This document shows, piece by piece, positions 1-9,329 of a stretch of DNA of 64,000 nt. Under the pieces are notes generated by a model. The model was not told where the DNA came from. It saw nothing but the letters and a program-made list of their open reading frames with translations, and did no database searches. The position numbers and the translations under genes are program-made. The number at the start of each line of letters is the position of its first letter. The stretch's first letter is position 1. Origin of the DNA: Pseudomonas sp. 7P_10.2_Bac1 (GTDB taxonomy: Bacteria > Pseudomonadota > Gammaproteobacteria > Pseudomonadales > Pseudomonadaceae); contig NZ_JANLNV010000040.1 of NCBI RefSeq assembly GCF_025465935.1, positions 57,848-121,847 on the forward strand. Direction: 5' to 3'.

Positions 1-516
1 AGCGCACAACTGATTCATTGCTCGATCGATGTGGGCATTGGCTTGGCCGCACTGGACGATGCGGTGCAGTGGGCGCGCAATGGTTCGCGGCCAGTCCGTG
101 AAAGTGGCGTTCAGCGGGCCAGCGACGACCCGTACATCTTGCACACCATCGGCGACCTCGCCGCCAGCATTCACGGAGCGCAAGCGCTGGTCGAAAAAGC
201 TGCTGCGGCGGTCGACATTGCGGCGCGCAGCCAACTGTCGGGCCTGGTACAAGGCAATGAACTCGAAGCGCTGCTGGTGAAGGCCTCGATTGAAGTGGCC
301 GAAGCGAAAATCGCCTCCACCCGTGCCGCGCTGCATGTGTGCGAACGTTTGTATGAAGTTGGCGGTGCAGCAACCACGCAAAGCCTGCACAACTTCGACC
401 GCCACTGGCGCAATGCTCGCACCCACACCACCCATGACTCACTGGCTTACAAATACAAGGCGATTGGTGAATTCCTGCTCAACGGCCGTCATCCACCGAT
501 TGCGTTTACGTATTAA
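1..516 (+). CDS. SfnB-like acyl-CoA-dehydrogenase-fold flavoenzyme, C-terminal part
   Basis: The gene enters from the left edge, so its N-terminal half is missing; the frame is open from the first base. The 171 visible residues are the C-terminal helical domain of the acyl-CoA dehydrogenase fold. They end in the FDRHWRNARTHT segment typical of SfnB/DszC-type monooxygenases, which use reduced flavin in organosulfur metabolism. The same tail appears in two other genes of this window, at 27377-28579 and 39151-40392. The family is known for sulfur acquisition (SfnB) and sulfoxidation (DszC); the substrate here cannot be read. True acyl-CoA oxidation is less likely given this tail. The domain is clear, the exact reaction is not. 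Confidence 0.85.
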   Translation, partial: SAQLIHCSIDVGIGLAALDDAVQWARNGSRPVRESGVQRASDDPYILHTIGDLAASIHGAQALVEKAAAAVDIAARSQLSGLVQGNELEALLVKASIEVAEAKIASTRAALHVCERLYEVGGAATTQSLHNFDRHWRNARTHTTHDSLAYKYKAIGEFLLNGRHPPIAFTY

Positions 517-613
517 GCCGTAGTCGGCTGCTGTTGGAGGGAGCGCCCTCTTCGACGCCGCGCTGTTGCGCTGCAAACAGGACACTGATAGTCAGCAGCC
601 CCCCCCAATCGGT

Positions 614-647
614 CCCCTCTCCTTCAGGCAAGGGTCTGGGAGAGGGG
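614..647. terminator. Inverted repeat with 9-bp arms, candidate terminator or REP-like element
   Basis: CCCCTCTCC at 614-622 pairs with GGAGAGGGG at 639-647 across a 16-base loop. It lies between the convergent ends of the flavoenzyme gene and the M24 peptidase gene, and TCTTGGTTTT follows on the plus strand. The rest of the 517-748 gap shows no gene. Confidence 0.45.
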
Positions 648-748
648 TGCTCTTGGTTTTCTGTGCACATCTCTTGCTGCGGCAGCGACCTTTAAGATCA
701 AAAGCCAGATCCCGAGCAAGTTCGGTCATACAAGGCCCTTAGCATTCA

Positions 749-1408
749 TCAAGCCAGCAAGTCTTCATAAAAAGCGCCGTAGGCTTTGCTCGGATGGGCG
801 ATCTGGATTTCCAGAATCCACAGCCCTTCATTCGGGTAGTGATCGAAATCCCCCAGGTCGCCGCCACGGTGGATGGCATGCGGGAAGTCGCTGACCCGAT
901 GGCCCTTGATGTTCAGGTTCAGCACCCATCCCATCTCCTTGGCCTGTTCTTCGGCATAGCGGTACAGCTCCAGACCGACCATCTGCTCGTGTTTCCATTT
1001 GGCCTGGACCCGGTCAAACAGGGTTTTGGCGGCGTCTGCACAGGCTTTCATTTCCGGGTCATTGCCGGTCACGAACGTTTCTCCAGCATCGCCTTCGTGC
1101 CCTTCCCATACCGCGCCCATGTCGATAAAGAAAATATCGTTTTTACCCAACACCGGGTCGCCTTCGGAGCGCTCCTTGAAGGTCTTCAGGGTATTGGCGC
1201 CAAAACGCACCAGCAGCGGGTGCCAGATGCGCTGCATGTCCAGATCCGCCAGTACCTGCTTGCCCAACGCCACGGCTTCGGCTTCGCGCATGCCGGGCTT
1301 GATCAGTGTCGACAGCTGTTTAATGGCTTTCCAGGTGTTGGCCTGGGCGTAGCGCATGGACTCAATGGTGTAGCTCGGGCCTACGGCCTCTTTGGGTTGT
1401 GCACTCAC
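749..1408 (-). CDS. M24-family metallopeptidase (Xaa-Pro aminopeptidase-like)
   Basis: This 219-residue protein is a single M24 (pita-bread) domain without the N-terminal domain of full aminopeptidase P. The five metal ligands can be placed as D96 (FIDMG), D107 (GDAGE), H170 (KGHRV), E200 (ILEIQ) and E215 (FYEDL). The start is GTG with AGGACA upstream. Such proteins cleave X-Pro bonds or act on creatine-like substrates; substrate choice cannot be read here. No signal peptide is seen, so it is probably cytoplasmic. It lies alone, facing the AraC regulator's end. An M24-fold protein without peptidase activity is the alternative, but all five ligands argue against it. Confidence 0.85.
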   Translation of the reverse strand: MSAQPKEAVGPSYTIESMRYAQANTWKAIKQLSTLIKPGMREAEAVALGKQVLADLDMQRIWHPLLVRFGANTLKTFKERSEGDPVLGKNDIFFIDMGAVWEGHEGDAGETFVTGNDPEMKACADAAKTLFDRVQAKWKHEQMVGLELYRYAEEQAKEMGWVLNLNIKGHRVSDFPHAIHRGGDLGDFDHYPNEGLWILEIQIAHPSKAYGAFYEDLLA

Positions 1409-1499
1409 GGTTATGTCCTGTCTGTACGGGGGGAATCGCCCTCACTATATAGCGATCATTTAAAACCCGTACATAGGCGCAAGTGATTCTCCAGGCGGG

Positions 1500-2273
1500 T
1501 TATTTGAAGAAATTGCTCGGGGTTTTGCCGAACTGTTTTTTGAACATGGTGGTGAACGCGCTCGGGCTGTCGTAGCCCAGCGAGCCGGCCACATCGATGA
1601 TTTTTTCGCCGACGGCAATGCGCTCCAGCGCCAGCAGCAATCGCGATTGCTGACGCCATTGGCCAAAGGTCATGCCGGTTTCCTTGTGAAACAGTCGCTG
1701 GATGGTTTTTTCATCCAACGACAGCCGGGCGCTCCAGTCCGCCAGGGTCGAGCCGTCTCCAGGGTCACACTGCAAAACGCTGCAAATGGTCTGGATACGA
1801 GGGTCCAGCGGTTGCGGCAAGTGCAACGGCAACACCGGCAAAATCGCCAGTTCATCGAGGATCAGCTTCATGATCCGGTCTTCTCGCGTGTCGGCCTCGT
1901 AAGGCGCGCGGATGTCGATGGAGGCCTTGATCAGCTCGCTCAACAGCGCAGAAATACTCACTGCCCGGGTTTCGCTCGGCAATGGCGCAGACACGTCCGT
2001 ACGCACATACACGCTGCGCATTTTCAACGGACCAACGCACCGCACCGAATGCACCTGGCCACTGGGCATCCAGATGCCGCGACTGGGCGGCACCGTCCAC
2101 TGGCTCAACGCCGAGTGCACCACCATCACCCCCTCAATGGCATACAGCAGTTGATGCTTGGCGTGCGAGTGCGGCGCGATAACCCAGTCTGCCGGGTAGT
2201 CAGTGGCGCTGCTGTGCACGATCCAGTCGGTTAGATCGACCTCAAGCAGAAATTCTTTCAGCGGTTTGATCAT
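1500..2273 (-). CDS. AraC/XylS-family transcriptional regulator with N-terminal cupin
   Basis: This 257-residue regulator has an N-terminal AraC-type cupin (PHSHAKHQLLYA near residue 35) and a C-terminal double helix-turn-helix (KIIDVAGSLGYDSPSAFT, then FKKQFGKTPSNF at the end). The chosen ATG has AAGGGA five bases upstream; a longer open frame starts at 2363 but lacks such a site. It is divergent from the Fsr-like MFS exporter 124 bp away, the usual layout for a local activator of an efflux gene. The ligand is unknown. Confidence 0.88.
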   Translation of the reverse strand: MIKPLKEFLLEVDLTDWIVHSSATDYPADWVIAPHSHAKHQLLYAIEGVMVVHSALSQWTVPPSRGIWMPSGQVHSVRCVGPLKMRSVYVRTDVSAPLPSETRAVSISALLSELIKASIDIRAPYEADTREDRIMKLILDELAILPVLPLHLPQPLDPRIQTICSVLQCDPGDGSTLADWSARLSLDEKTIQRLFHKETGMTFGQWRQQSRLLLALERIAVGEKIIDVAGSLGYDSPSAFTTMFKKQFGKTPSNFFK

Positions 2274-2397
2274 GATTCCCTTTTTGAGACAGAGTCTTCC
2301 CGAATTGCGCGAGACAGGCAATTTCGCGAAATCTAGGATAGCCGCTGGTTTGCCTGCGTGCATCCAACGTCCTTACTCCCTGCCCGGATAATCTTCG

Positions 2398-3636
2398 ATG
2401 TCTATAACAACTACGACCCCGGCGGCTACCACCAGCCCCAGCAGCAGTCCCAGTGCCCCAGCGAGCAGCCAGTCCAGCCCGCTGGTGATGCGGGTGATCG
2501 CAGCCTGCGCCCTTGCTCATCTGATCAACGACCTGATCCAGGCCGTACTGCCCTCGATCTACCCGATGCTCAAGGCCAACTACAACCTGAGTTTTACCCA
2601 AATTGGCCTGATCACCCTGACCTTCCAGCTCACCGCCTCGCTGCTGCAGCCGGGCGTTGGCTATTACACCGATCGCCACCCCAAGCCTTGGCTGCTGCCC
2701 GCGGGCATGGTGTGCACGCTGATCGGTATTTTGATGCTGGCGTTTGTTGGTTCGTTTGCATCGATCTTGATCGCGTCTGCGCTGATCGGCATCGGTTCCT
2801 CGACCTTCCACCCCGAGACCTCGCGGGTTGCCCGTCTGGCCTCCGGCGGGCGTTACGGCCTGGCGCAATCCACCTTCCAGGTCGGTGGTAACGCCGGTAG
2901 CGCATTCGGTCCGCTGCTGGCGGCGGCCATCGTCATTCCTTATGGTCAGGGCAACGTGGCCTGGTTCGGCCTATTTGCCGCCTTTGCCATCCTGATCCTG
3001 TTCGGCTTGAGCCGCTGGTACCGCCACCACCTCAACCTGTTCAAACTCAAGCAAGGCAGCGTCGCGACCCACGGTCTGTCGAAAAAACACGTTACGGGTG
3101 CATTGGTGGTACTGGCGTTGCTGGTGTTCTCCAAGTACTTCTACATGTCCAGTTTCACCAGCTACTTTACGTTTTTCCTGATCAAGAAGTTTGACCTGTC
3201 GGTGGCCAGCTCCCAGCTCTATCTGTTCCTGTTTTTGGGAGCGGTGGCAGCGGGCACCTTCTTTGGCGGCCCGATTGGCGACAAGATCGGGCGCAAGGCG
3301 GTGATCTGGTTTTCGATTCTCGGTGCGGCGCCGTTCAGCCTCGCGCTGCCTTATGTCGACCTGTTCTGGACCGGCATCCTGAGCATGATCATCGGCTTCA
3401 TCCTCGCCTCTGCGTTCTCGGCCATCGTGGTGTATGCGCAAGAACTGGTGCCGGGCAATGTCGGCATGATCGCCGGGGTGTTCTTCGGCCTGATGTTCGG
3501 TTTTGGCGGCATCGGCGCGGCCTTGCTCGGGCACCTGGCGGACATTCACGGCATTGAGTACGTCTACTCGTTGTGCTCGTACCTGCCGCTGCTCGGCATC
3601 TTGACCATCTTGTTGCCATCGACGAAAAAGATTTGA
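2398..3636 (+). CDS. fsr: MFS transporter of the fosmidomycin-resistance (Fsr) family
   Basis: This 412-residue protein has about 12 hydrophobic segments after a Ser/Thr/Pro-rich cytoplasmic N-terminus of about 28 residues. Family marks include the early ALAHLINDLIQAVLPSIYP segment, TDRHPKPW in the first cytoplasmic loop and GDKIGRKAV in the central loop. Fsr proteins are inner-membrane drug/proton antiporters, known for fosmidomycin export; the natural substrate here is not shown. Control by the divergent AraC gene is likely. The last codons and stop are copied downstream as part of a 113-bp repeat. Confidence 0.88.
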   Translation: MSITTTTPAATTSPSSSPSAPASSQSSPLVMRVIAACALAHLINDLIQAVLPSIYPMLKANYNLSFTQIGLITLTFQLTASLLQPGVGYYTDRHPKPWLLPAGMVCTLIGILMLAFVGSFASILIASALIGIGSSTFHPETSRVARLASGGRYGLAQSTFQVGGNAGSAFGPLLAAAIVIPYGQGNVAWFGLFAAFAILILFGLSRWYRHHLNLFKLKQGSVATHGLSKKHVTGALVVLALLVFSKYFYMSSFTSYFTFFLIKKFDLSVASSQLYLFLFLGAVAAGTFFGGPIGDKIGRKAVIWFSILGAAPFSLALPYVDLFWTGILSMIIGFILASAFSAIVVYAQELVPGNVGMIAGVFFGLMFGFGGIGAALLGHLADIHGIEYVYSLCSYLPLLGILTILLPSTKKI

Positions 3637-3722
3637 GGCCTCTCTAAACCTCTGTGGGAGCGAACTCGTCTCACGATCTTTCAAGATCAAAAGATCGCGA
3701 GGCAAGCTCGCTCCTACTGTTT
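3610..3722 (+). repeat. 113-bp direct repeat, copy 1: MFS gene tail plus REP hairpin
   Basis: This copy includes the last codons and TGA stop of the MFS gene, the spacer GAGGCCT...TAAACCTCTGT, and a hairpin GGGAGCGAACTCGTCTCACGATC / GATCGCGAGGCAAGCTCGCTCC around TTTCAAGATCAAAA. Copy 2 begins 149 bases after the start of this one, has the same length and differs at a few positions. Confidence 0.9.
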
Positions 3723-3758
3723 CTGCTGACAGTGCTCGGGGCGGCATTGCTCGGCATT

Positions 3759-3871
3759 TTGTTGCCATCGACGATAAAGATTTAAGGCCTCACTAAACCT
3801 CTGTAGGAGCGAGCTCGCCTCGCGATCTTTCAAGATCAAAAGATCGCGAGGCAAGCTCGCTCCTACTGTTT
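3759..3871 (+). repeat. 113-bp direct repeat, copy 2: duplicated gene tail plus REP hairpin
   Basis: It repeats copy 1 over its whole length, including a relic of the coding tail that still reads LLPSTIKI before a TAA stop. The frame extends upstream as FLLTVLGAALLGI, resembling the LLGILTI end of the intact gene. The hairpin arms here are nearly perfect: GTAGGAGCGAGCTCGCCTCGCGATC with GATCGCGAGGCAAGCTCGCTCCTAC. So the unit is a REP element plus flanking gene end, not the REP alone. Confidence 0.9.
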
Positions 3872-3895
3872 GATTGCGTCTATGCCCGGTGGGAG

Positions 3896-4783
3896 TCATG
3901 GAGATTTCCACTCATCCAGCAGGCTGTCGAACAGTGCCTGCGCGGCCGCTGACAGTTCATGCCCCGGCTTGGTCAACACACCCATCGCCCGTTCGACGAT
4001 CGGCTCGTGCAAGGTGATGCAACGCGCGCCCAACTCTCGCATCTGCTCGGCACACAACGCCGGGACGGCGCTCACCCCCAACCCGCTGGCGACCATGCGC
4101 CCGACAGTAGCCAGTTGATGGCTTTCAAACTCCACCGGTAATTTCATCTGCCGCGCCTGCAGATGTTCTTCCAGCAGCACCCGCACCGCCGACGGCCGCT
4201 GCAAGGTGATAAAGGGCTGCTCCAGCAAGGTTTCCCAGTCGATGACCGAGACGCCCGCCAGGGCCGAATCCTGCGGCACGACCGCCACGAAGCGATCGAT
4301 GTACAACGGTGTGAAGGTCAGTGAGGAACCCGGCGCCGGCTCAAAGGCCACGCCCAACTCAACCTGTCGATCTCGGACCATTTCCAGCACCTGCTCGTTG
4401 ACCACGTCATTGACCGTGACGTTGAGTTGCGGGTAGCGCACCCGAAAATGCTTGAGAATCGGCGGCAACAGGTTGCAGGCAAACGAGGGGATCGCCGCGA
4501 GCGTCACACGACCACGCTGCAAGGTGAACAACTGACGCATTTCATCCTCGGCGTTGTCCCAGTCAGCCACCAGCTTTCGTGCCCTGGGCAACAGCGCCTG
4601 ACCTTCGGGAGTGAGGGCCACGTTGCGCGTGGTGCGGCTGAACAAGCGTCCGCCCAGCCCTTCTTCCAATGCCTTGATGGTCAGGCTCAAGGCCGATTGC
4701 GATAAATGCAGGCGCTCACAGGCCACGGCAAAGCTCAGGCTTTGTGCCACGGCCAGAAAAGCGCGGATCTGTTTGACCGTCAT
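3896..4783 (-). CDS. LysR-family regulator of the acetoacetate genes
   Basis: A 295-residue LysR-type regulator. The N-terminal winged helix spans about residues 2-60 (FLAVAQSLSFAVACERLHLSQSALSLTI), followed by a periplasmic-binding-like effector domain from about residue 92. It is transcribed away from the CoA-transferase/thiolase operon across a 135-bp AT-rich gap, a classic LysR autoregulatory layout. It probably activates that operon in response to a short-chain acid or acyl-CoA; this is inferred from context only. Confidence 0.9.
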   Translation of the reverse strand: MTVKQIRAFLAVAQSLSFAVACERLHLSQSALSLTIKALEEGLGGRLFSRTTRNVALTPEGQALLPRARKLVADWDNAEDEMRQLFTLQRGRVTLAAIPSFACNLLPPILKHFRVRYPQLNVTVNDVVNEQVLEMVRDRQVELGVAFEPAPGSSLTFTPLYIDRFVAVVPQDSALAGVSVIDWETLLEQPFITLQRPSAVRVLLEEHLQARQMKLPVEFESHQLATVGRMVASGLGVSAVPALCAEQMRELGARCITLHEPIVERAMGVLTKPGHELSAAAQALFDSLLDEWKSP

Positions 4784-4918
4784 GAGTGTACTCTCAGGCT
4801 TTATTATTTCGATTTATCTATCAATCAACCGAAAAAATCAATTTAACAAATCAATCCAGTGGAGTGACACTCGTACCATTCGACACACCATCACCCATCA
4901 ATAATAAAAGAGGTGCAT

Positions 4919-5617
4919 ATGGCAGGTTTTGATAAGCGCGTGGCGTCCTATGAAGAGGCGCTGGCCGGACTCGAAGATGGCATGACCGTGATTTCGGGCG
5001 GTTTTGGTCTGTGCGGTATCCCCGAAAACTTGATCAACGAGATCAAACGCAAAGGCACCCGTGATCTGACCGTGGTATCCAACAACTGTGGCGTGGATGG
5101 TTTCGGCCTGGGCATCCTGCTTGAAGATCGCCAGATCAGCAAAGTGATTGCCTCCTACGTCGGTGAAAACGCACTGTTCGAGAAGCAGTTGCTCAGCGGC
5201 GAAATTGAAGTCGAGCTCACCCCCCAAGGCACCCTGGCCGAGAAAATGCGCGCAGGCGGTGCCGGTATCCCGGCCTTCTTCACCGCCACCGGCGTCGGCA
5301 CCCCGGTCGCCGAGGGCAAGGAAACCCGAGAATTCAAGGGTCGCGAGTACCTGATGGAAGAATCCATCACCGGCGACTTCGCCATCGTCAAAGGCTGGAA
5401 GGCCGACCATTTCGGTAACGTGATCTACCGCCACACGGCGCAAAACTTCAACCCGCTGGCCGCTACCGCGGGCAAGATCACGGTGGTTGAAGTCGAAGAA
5501 ATTGTCGAACCCGGCGAGCTGGACCCGGCGCAGATCCACACCCCTGGCATCTACGTTGACCGGATCATTTGCGGCACGTTTGAAAAACGTATCGAACAGC
5601 TCACTGAGCGTTCCTGA
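4919..5617 (+). CDS. atoD: 3-oxoacid CoA-transferase, subunit A
   Basis: This 232-residue protein is the alpha chain of a family I CoA-transferase, which moves CoA to acetoacetate or a related 3-oxoacid in the cytoplasm. The glycine-rich [10 protein letters not shown] segment (near residue 29) and [12 protein letters not shown] fit the family, and the length is normal. ATG is preceded by AGAGG; a GTG two codons upstream overlaps that site and was not chosen. It is followed 49 bp later by the catalytic subunit and then a thiolase, so the operon feeds acetoacetate into acetyl-CoA. Confidence 0.93.
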   Translation: MAGFDKRVASYEEALAGLEDGMTVISGGFGLCGIPENLINEIKRKGTRDLTVVSNNCGVDGFGLGILLEDRQISKVIASYVGENALFEKQLLSGEIEVELTPQGTLAEKMRAGGAGIPAFFTATGVGTPVAEGKETREFKGREYLMEESITGDFAIVKGWKADHFGNVIYRHTAQNFNPLAATAGKITVVEVEEIVEPGELDPAQIHTPGIYVDRIICGTFEKRIEQLTERS

Positions 5618-5666
5618 TCCCCTGCCCCCAGCCTTAAGCTCTTGTCCCAGAGCACGGAGAACAATA

Positions 5667-6326
5667 ATGGCTCTTTCCCGCGAACAAATGGCTCAGCGCG
5701 TCGCCCGCGAACTGCAAGACGGCTTTTACGTAAACCTGGGTATCGGCATTCCGACCCTGGTTGCCAACTACATCCCCGACGGCATGGAAGTCATGCTGCA
5801 ATCGGAAAACGGCCTGCTCGGCATGGGCGCCTTCCCGCGCAAGGGTGAAGCCGATGCCGACATGATCAACGCCGGCAAGCAAACCGTCACCGCCCGCACC
5901 GGTGCATCGATTTTCTCGTCGGCCGAGTCGTTCGCGATGATTCGCGGTGGCCATATTGACCTCACGGTGCTGGGCGCGTTTGAAGTCGACGTACACGGCA
6001 ACATCGCCTCGTGGATGATCCCAGGCAAACTGGTCAAGGGCATGGGCGGCGCGATGGACCTGGTGGCCGGTGCCGAAAACATCATCGTCACCATGACCCA
6101 CGCCTCCAAGGATGGCGAGTCCAAACTGCTGTCGCGCTGCAGCCTGCCGCTGACCGGCGCGGGGTGCATCAAGCGCGTGCTCACAGACCTTGCCTACCTG
6201 GAAATCGAAGACGGCGCGTTCATCCTCAAAGAGCGTGCGCCCGGCGTCAGCGTTGAAGAAATCGTCAGCAAAACAGCCGGCAAATTGATCGTCCCGGACC
6301 ACGTACCGGAAATGCAATTCGCCTGA
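5667..6326 (+). CDS. atoA: 3-oxoacid CoA-transferase, subunit B (catalytic)
   Basis: This 219-residue beta chain carries the catalytic glutamate E47 in the SENGLLG motif, which forms the acyl-glutamyl-CoA intermediate in this family. GIGIPTL at about residues 25-31 and [13 protein letters not shown] are also typical. The ATG follows GGAGA by six bases. The frame is open much further upstream, but that stretch overlaps subunit A and has no starting site. It pairs with subunit A upstream. Confidence 0.93.
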   Translation: MALSREQMAQRVARELQDGFYVNLGIGIPTLVANYIPDGMEVMLQSENGLLGMGAFPRKGEADADMINAGKQTVTARTGASIFSSAESFAMIRGGHIDLTVLGAFEVDVHGNIASWMIPGKLVKGMGGAMDLVAGAENIIVTMTHASKDGESKLLSRCSLPLTGAGCIKRVLTDLAYLEIEDGAFILKERAPGVSVEEIVSKTAGKLIVPDHVPEMQFA

Positions 6327-6352
6327 GTCGCAACCCTTTAAGGAGAGATGCA

Positions 6353-7534
6353 ATGCAAGAAGTCGTCATTGTCGCCGCCACTCGCACGGCCATTGGCAGT
6401 TTTCAGGGCGCGCTGGCCAACATTCCGGCAGCCGAACTCGGTGCCGCTGTCATTCGTCAACTGCTGGAGCAGACCGGCCTCAAGGGTGAGCAGATTGATG
6501 AAGTGATCCTCGGTCAAGTGCTCACCGCGGGCTGTGGTCAAAACCCGGCGCGTCAGGCCTCGATCCTCGCTGGCCTGCCCCATGCGGTGCCGGCTCTGAC
6601 CCTCAACAAACTCTGCGGTTCGGGCCTCAAGGCGCTGCACCTGGCCACCCAGGCGATCCGCTGCGGCGATGCCGACGTCATCATTGCTGGTGGCATGGAA
6701 AGCATGAGCCTGGCGCCGTATGTCCTGCCGGGCGCGCGAACCGGCTTGCGCATGGGCAACGCAACAATGCTCGACAGCATGCTGAACGACGGCCTGATGG
6801 ACGCCTTCAACGATTACCACATGGGCATCACCGCCGAGAATCTGGTCGATAAGTACCAGTTGACCCGCGAACAACAGGACGCCTTCGCCGCTGCTTCGCA
6901 ACAAAAAGCCATCGCGGCCATCAAGTCCGGACGTTTTGCCGACGAAATCACCCCGATCCAGATTCCTCAGCGCAAAGGTGATCCGGTGTCATTTGACGTC
7001 GATGAACAGCCGCGCGACGGCATCACCGCCGAGTCGTTGAGCAAACTCAAACCCGCCTTCAAAAAAGACGGCAGTGTTACCGCGGGCAACTCCTCCACCA
7101 TCAACGACGGCGCCGCCGCGGTGGTGCTGATGAGCGCTGATAAAGCCAAAGCCTTGGGCATTCCTGTTCTGGCCCGAATTGCCGGCTACGCCAACGCCGG
7201 TGTCGACCCGGCGATCATGGGCATCGGGCCGGTCTCGGCGACCCGTACCTGCTTGAAAAAAGCGGGCTGGAGCCTCGATCAACTGGATCTGATCGAAGCC
7301 AACGAAGCCTTCGCCGCGCAATCGCTGGCCGTGAGCAAAGAGCTGGAATGGGACATGGACAAGGTCAACGTCAATGGCGGCGCCATTGCCCTGGGCCACC
7401 CGATTGGCGCATCGGGTTGCCGTGTACTGGTGACCTTGCTGCACGAAATGATCAAGCGTGACGCCAAAAAAGGCCTCGCCACCTTGTGCATCGGCGGCGG
7501 TCAGGGCGTGGCCCTGGCCATCGAACGCACGTAA
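6353..7534 (+). CDS. atoB: Acetyl-CoA acetyltransferase (thiolase)
   Basis: This 393-residue thiolase has all catalytic elements: the nucleophile C88 in NKLCGSG, H349 in GHPIGASGC and the second cysteine C379 in CIGGGQG. It cleaves acetoacetyl-CoA to two acetyl-CoA, or runs in reverse. AAGGAGAG lies just upstream of the ATG, 26 bp after the CoA-transferase B stop. Together the three genes degrade acetoacetate or similar 3-ketoacids. A role in polyhydroxyalkanoate synthesis is less likely as no phaB or phaC is near. Confidence 0.95.
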   Translation: MQEVVIVAATRTAIGSFQGALANIPAAELGAAVIRQLLEQTGLKGEQIDEVILGQVLTAGCGQNPARQASILAGLPHAVPALTLNKLCGSGLKALHLATQAIRCGDADVIIAGGMESMSLAPYVLPGARTGLRMGNATMLDSMLNDGLMDAFNDYHMGITAENLVDKYQLTREQQDAFAAASQQKAIAAIKSGRFADEITPIQIPQRKGDPVSFDVDEQPRDGITAESLSKLKPAFKKDGSVTAGNSSTINDGAAAVVLMSADKAKALGIPVLARIAGYANAGVDPAIMGIGPVSATRTCLKKAGWSLDQLDLIEANEAFAAQSLAVSKELEWDMDKVNVNGGAIALGHPIGASGCRVLVTLLHEMIKRDAKKGLATLCIGGGQGVALAIERT

Positions 7535-7545
7535 AACCTGGAGGC

Positions 7546-7591
7546 GCTTGCCGCGCGATCTTTTGAATACTCAAATAATCGCGCGGCAAGC
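7546..7591. repeat. REP-type hairpin with 14-bp perfect arms
   Basis: GCTTGCCGCGCGAT pairs with ATCGCGCGGCAAGC across CTTTTGAATACTCAAATA. It lies between the convergent thiolase and HvfC-like genes and may end transcription from both sides. Confidence 0.8.
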
Positions 7592-7608
7592 TCGCTTCTA
7601 CGCCGTTA

Positions 7609-8358
7609 TCAGCCGCTGATCACCCCGACGATCAATTCGCTGCCAATCCAGCCCGCCAAGAACTCACCCGCCAGGCCCACGCCCTCTTCTTCCCCCAGGC
7701 GCGCGACTAAAAACTCGCACAGTCCAGCAAAGCTGCCGTCATTTTGCAGGTGCTGCAGCGCGTGCAATTCCAGTGCGTCGACCTGACGCAAACGCGAGGT
7801 GAACTGGCGACGCCACACCAGTAATCCGCCCGCTTCGTCCAGCATCGAGGCTTCAGGCAGCGGGGTTTGTTGCCACAGGGCAGACCAGATCGCTTCGGCG
7901 TTGGTGGTCAAGGCATGGCAACGCAGTGACGGCGTGAGTTGCAGGTACGCGGTGTCCCAATCCACTGACGCCAACGCCTCCATGCGCAGTGGCGTGGCAT
8001 CAGCTGCTACGAAGGCTTCGCTCAGCGACCACTCGATCCACGCCAGTTCATGCACATCAGGGTTGTGCGCAAAGACTTCGTTCAGCGTCTGCTGAAAACC
8101 GCCGGGGTAAGCGTCCAGCGTCCAGGCGTGCGGCGGGTGGTTGTCGATATGGGTGATACACGCGGCCAGAAATGCTTCATCCCCCAGCCATTGGCGCAGA
8201 TTCGGGAATGCCCCTTCCAGGCAGCCGACCAATTGGGCGCGGTAGTTGTTCTGGTAGACAGCAAGTCCCGCCACGTTATTGCCCAACAATTGGGCGGACG
8301 CTTCTGAGGCGTTGACCAGCCAGTTTTGGAATTCACGCTGCACATCGGCCAGGTTCAT
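7609..8358 (-). CDS. bufC: HvfC/BufC-like partner protein of an MNIO RiPP maturase (DUF2063 N-terminus)
   Basis: This 249-residue protein begins with a DUF2063-type domain (FQNWLVN, then VYQNNYRAQLVGCLEGAFPNL). That domain is found in HvfC/BufC proteins, which bind the precursor and present it to the DUF692 enzyme. The ATG overlaps the upstream bufB stop by four bases (ATGA), so the two are translationally coupled. It is the last gene of the run bufA-bufB-bufC. The family is recognised by the N-terminal pattern and context; the C-terminal half is not diagnostic by eye. Confidence 0.85.
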   Translation of the reverse strand: MNLADVQREFQNWLVNASEASAQLLGNNVAGLAVYQNNYRAQLVGCLEGAFPNLRQWLGDEAFLAACITHIDNHPPHAWTLDAYPGGFQQTLNEVFAHNPDVHELAWIEWSLSEAFVAADATPLRMEALASVDWDTAYLQLTPSLRCHALTTNAEAIWSALWQQTPLPEASMLDEAGGLLVWRRQFTSRLRQVDALELHALQHLQNDGSFAGLCEFLVARLGEEEGVGLAGEFLAGWIGSELIVGVISG

Positions 8359-9206
8359 GCGCACACCTGTGCGCGCGTCTTGGCCGCGCTGGCGCCCAGT
8401 GCACGGGCGATGGCGAGTTCATCAAGCAATTCAGACAACGGCGGAATCTCGTCATCACGCTCAATCATGGTGGCTACCGGCCCCAGCAGTTCGATAGCCT
8501 TGGCGTACAAGTGCCAGACGCCGCTGCATACCGGGCTGTCATGGCTGTCAATCAACAGCGTAGGGCCTTGGCTATGGCCGGCGAGGTGAACCTGCCGCAC
8601 CCGCTCTGCGGGAATCCCGTCCAGAAACGCCAGCGCGTCAAAACCATGGTTGCTGGCGCTGACGAACACATTATTGACGTCCAGCAGCAATTCACAGCCC
8701 GTGCGACGGGACATCTCGGCGATGAACTCCCACTCGGTCATGGAGGCGCCTTCAAATGCCAGATAGCTGGACGGATTTTCAAACAGCAGGGTGCGACCCA
8801 AGGCTTCCTGAGCCTGATGGATATTGGCGCAGACCAGGCTCAATGCCTCTTCGGTGTAAGGCAGCGGCAGCAAATCATGGGAGTTGAACCCGCCGGTGCG
8901 CGACCAGCTCAGGTGGTCAGATACAAACAACGGCTGGACTTCATCCACCAGCGACTTGAGGCGCTTGAGGTAGTCAGGGTCCAGCCCTGCGGCGGTACCG
9001 ATGGACATGGACACGCCATGCAGCGCCACCGGGTGCCGCTCACGGATCTGGCGCAGGATGTGCCTGGGCTGGCCGCCTGCAACCATGAAATTCTCGGAGA
9101 TCACTTCGACGAAATCCACGGCGACCGAGGTTTCAAGAAAGTCGCTGTAATGCTCCTTGCGCAACCCCAGGCCATAGCCCGAGAAACGAGGATTGGAAGT
9201 CGGCAT
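8355..9206 (-). CDS. bufB: DUF692 multinuclear non-haem iron oxidase (MNIO), bufferin maturase
   Basis: This 283-residue TIM-barrel protein belongs to DUF692. MNIO enzymes bind two or three irons and oxidise cysteines of a precursor peptide, giving for example thiooxazoles. Visible family segments are GYGLGLRKEHYSDFL near the start, EVISENFM, HGVSMSIG, SDHLSWSR, ENPSSYL, LDVNNV and VHLAGHS, which hold many of the conserved His, Glu, Asp and Asn ligands. GGAGAA precedes the ATG. It lies between the six-Cys precursor and the HvfC-like partner. Confidence 0.93.
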   Translation of the reverse strand: MPTSNPRFSGYGLGLRKEHYSDFLETSVAVDFVEVISENFMVAGGQPRHILRQIRERHPVALHGVSMSIGTAAGLDPDYLKRLKSLVDEVQPLFVSDHLSWSRTGGFNSHDLLPLPYTEEALSLVCANIHQAQEALGRTLLFENPSSYLAFEGASMTEWEFIAEMSRRTGCELLLDVNNVFVSASNHGFDALAFLDGIPAERVRQVHLAGHSQGPTLLIDSHDSPVCSGVWHLYAKAIELLGPVATMIERDDEIPPLSELLDELAIARALGASAAKTRAQVCA

Positions 9207-9254
9207 GCGGTGTTCTCCAGTGCATCGGATAAGTCATTGAAAGCAGCCACTGCA

Positions 9255-9318
9255 AGAGCGAACGGGTCTGGCGATCTTTTGAACGTTTAACAGATCGCGA
9301 GGCAAGCTCGCTCCTGCA
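9255..9318. repeat. REP-type hairpin inside the bufferin operon
   Basis: GAGCGAACGGGTCTGGCGATCTTTTG and CAGATCGCGAGGCAAGCTCGCTC form imperfect arms. It sits in the 123-bp gap between the precursor and bufB, where it could stabilise precursor mRNA or reduce read-through so that peptide exceeds enzyme. Confidence 0.7.
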
Positions 9319-9329
9319 CGGAGCCGGGT

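Noticed and set aside
2971..3768. 265-codon minus-strand frame under the Fsr-like gene
   Set aside because: It lies antisense to a well-supported membrane protein, is Gln/Arg/Glu-rich as expected of a shadow, and runs into the REP repeat.
3610..3871. Possible CRISPR-like direct repeats
   Set aside because: Only two copies of 113 bp with a gene tail and REP hairpin; no short regular repeats or spacers.
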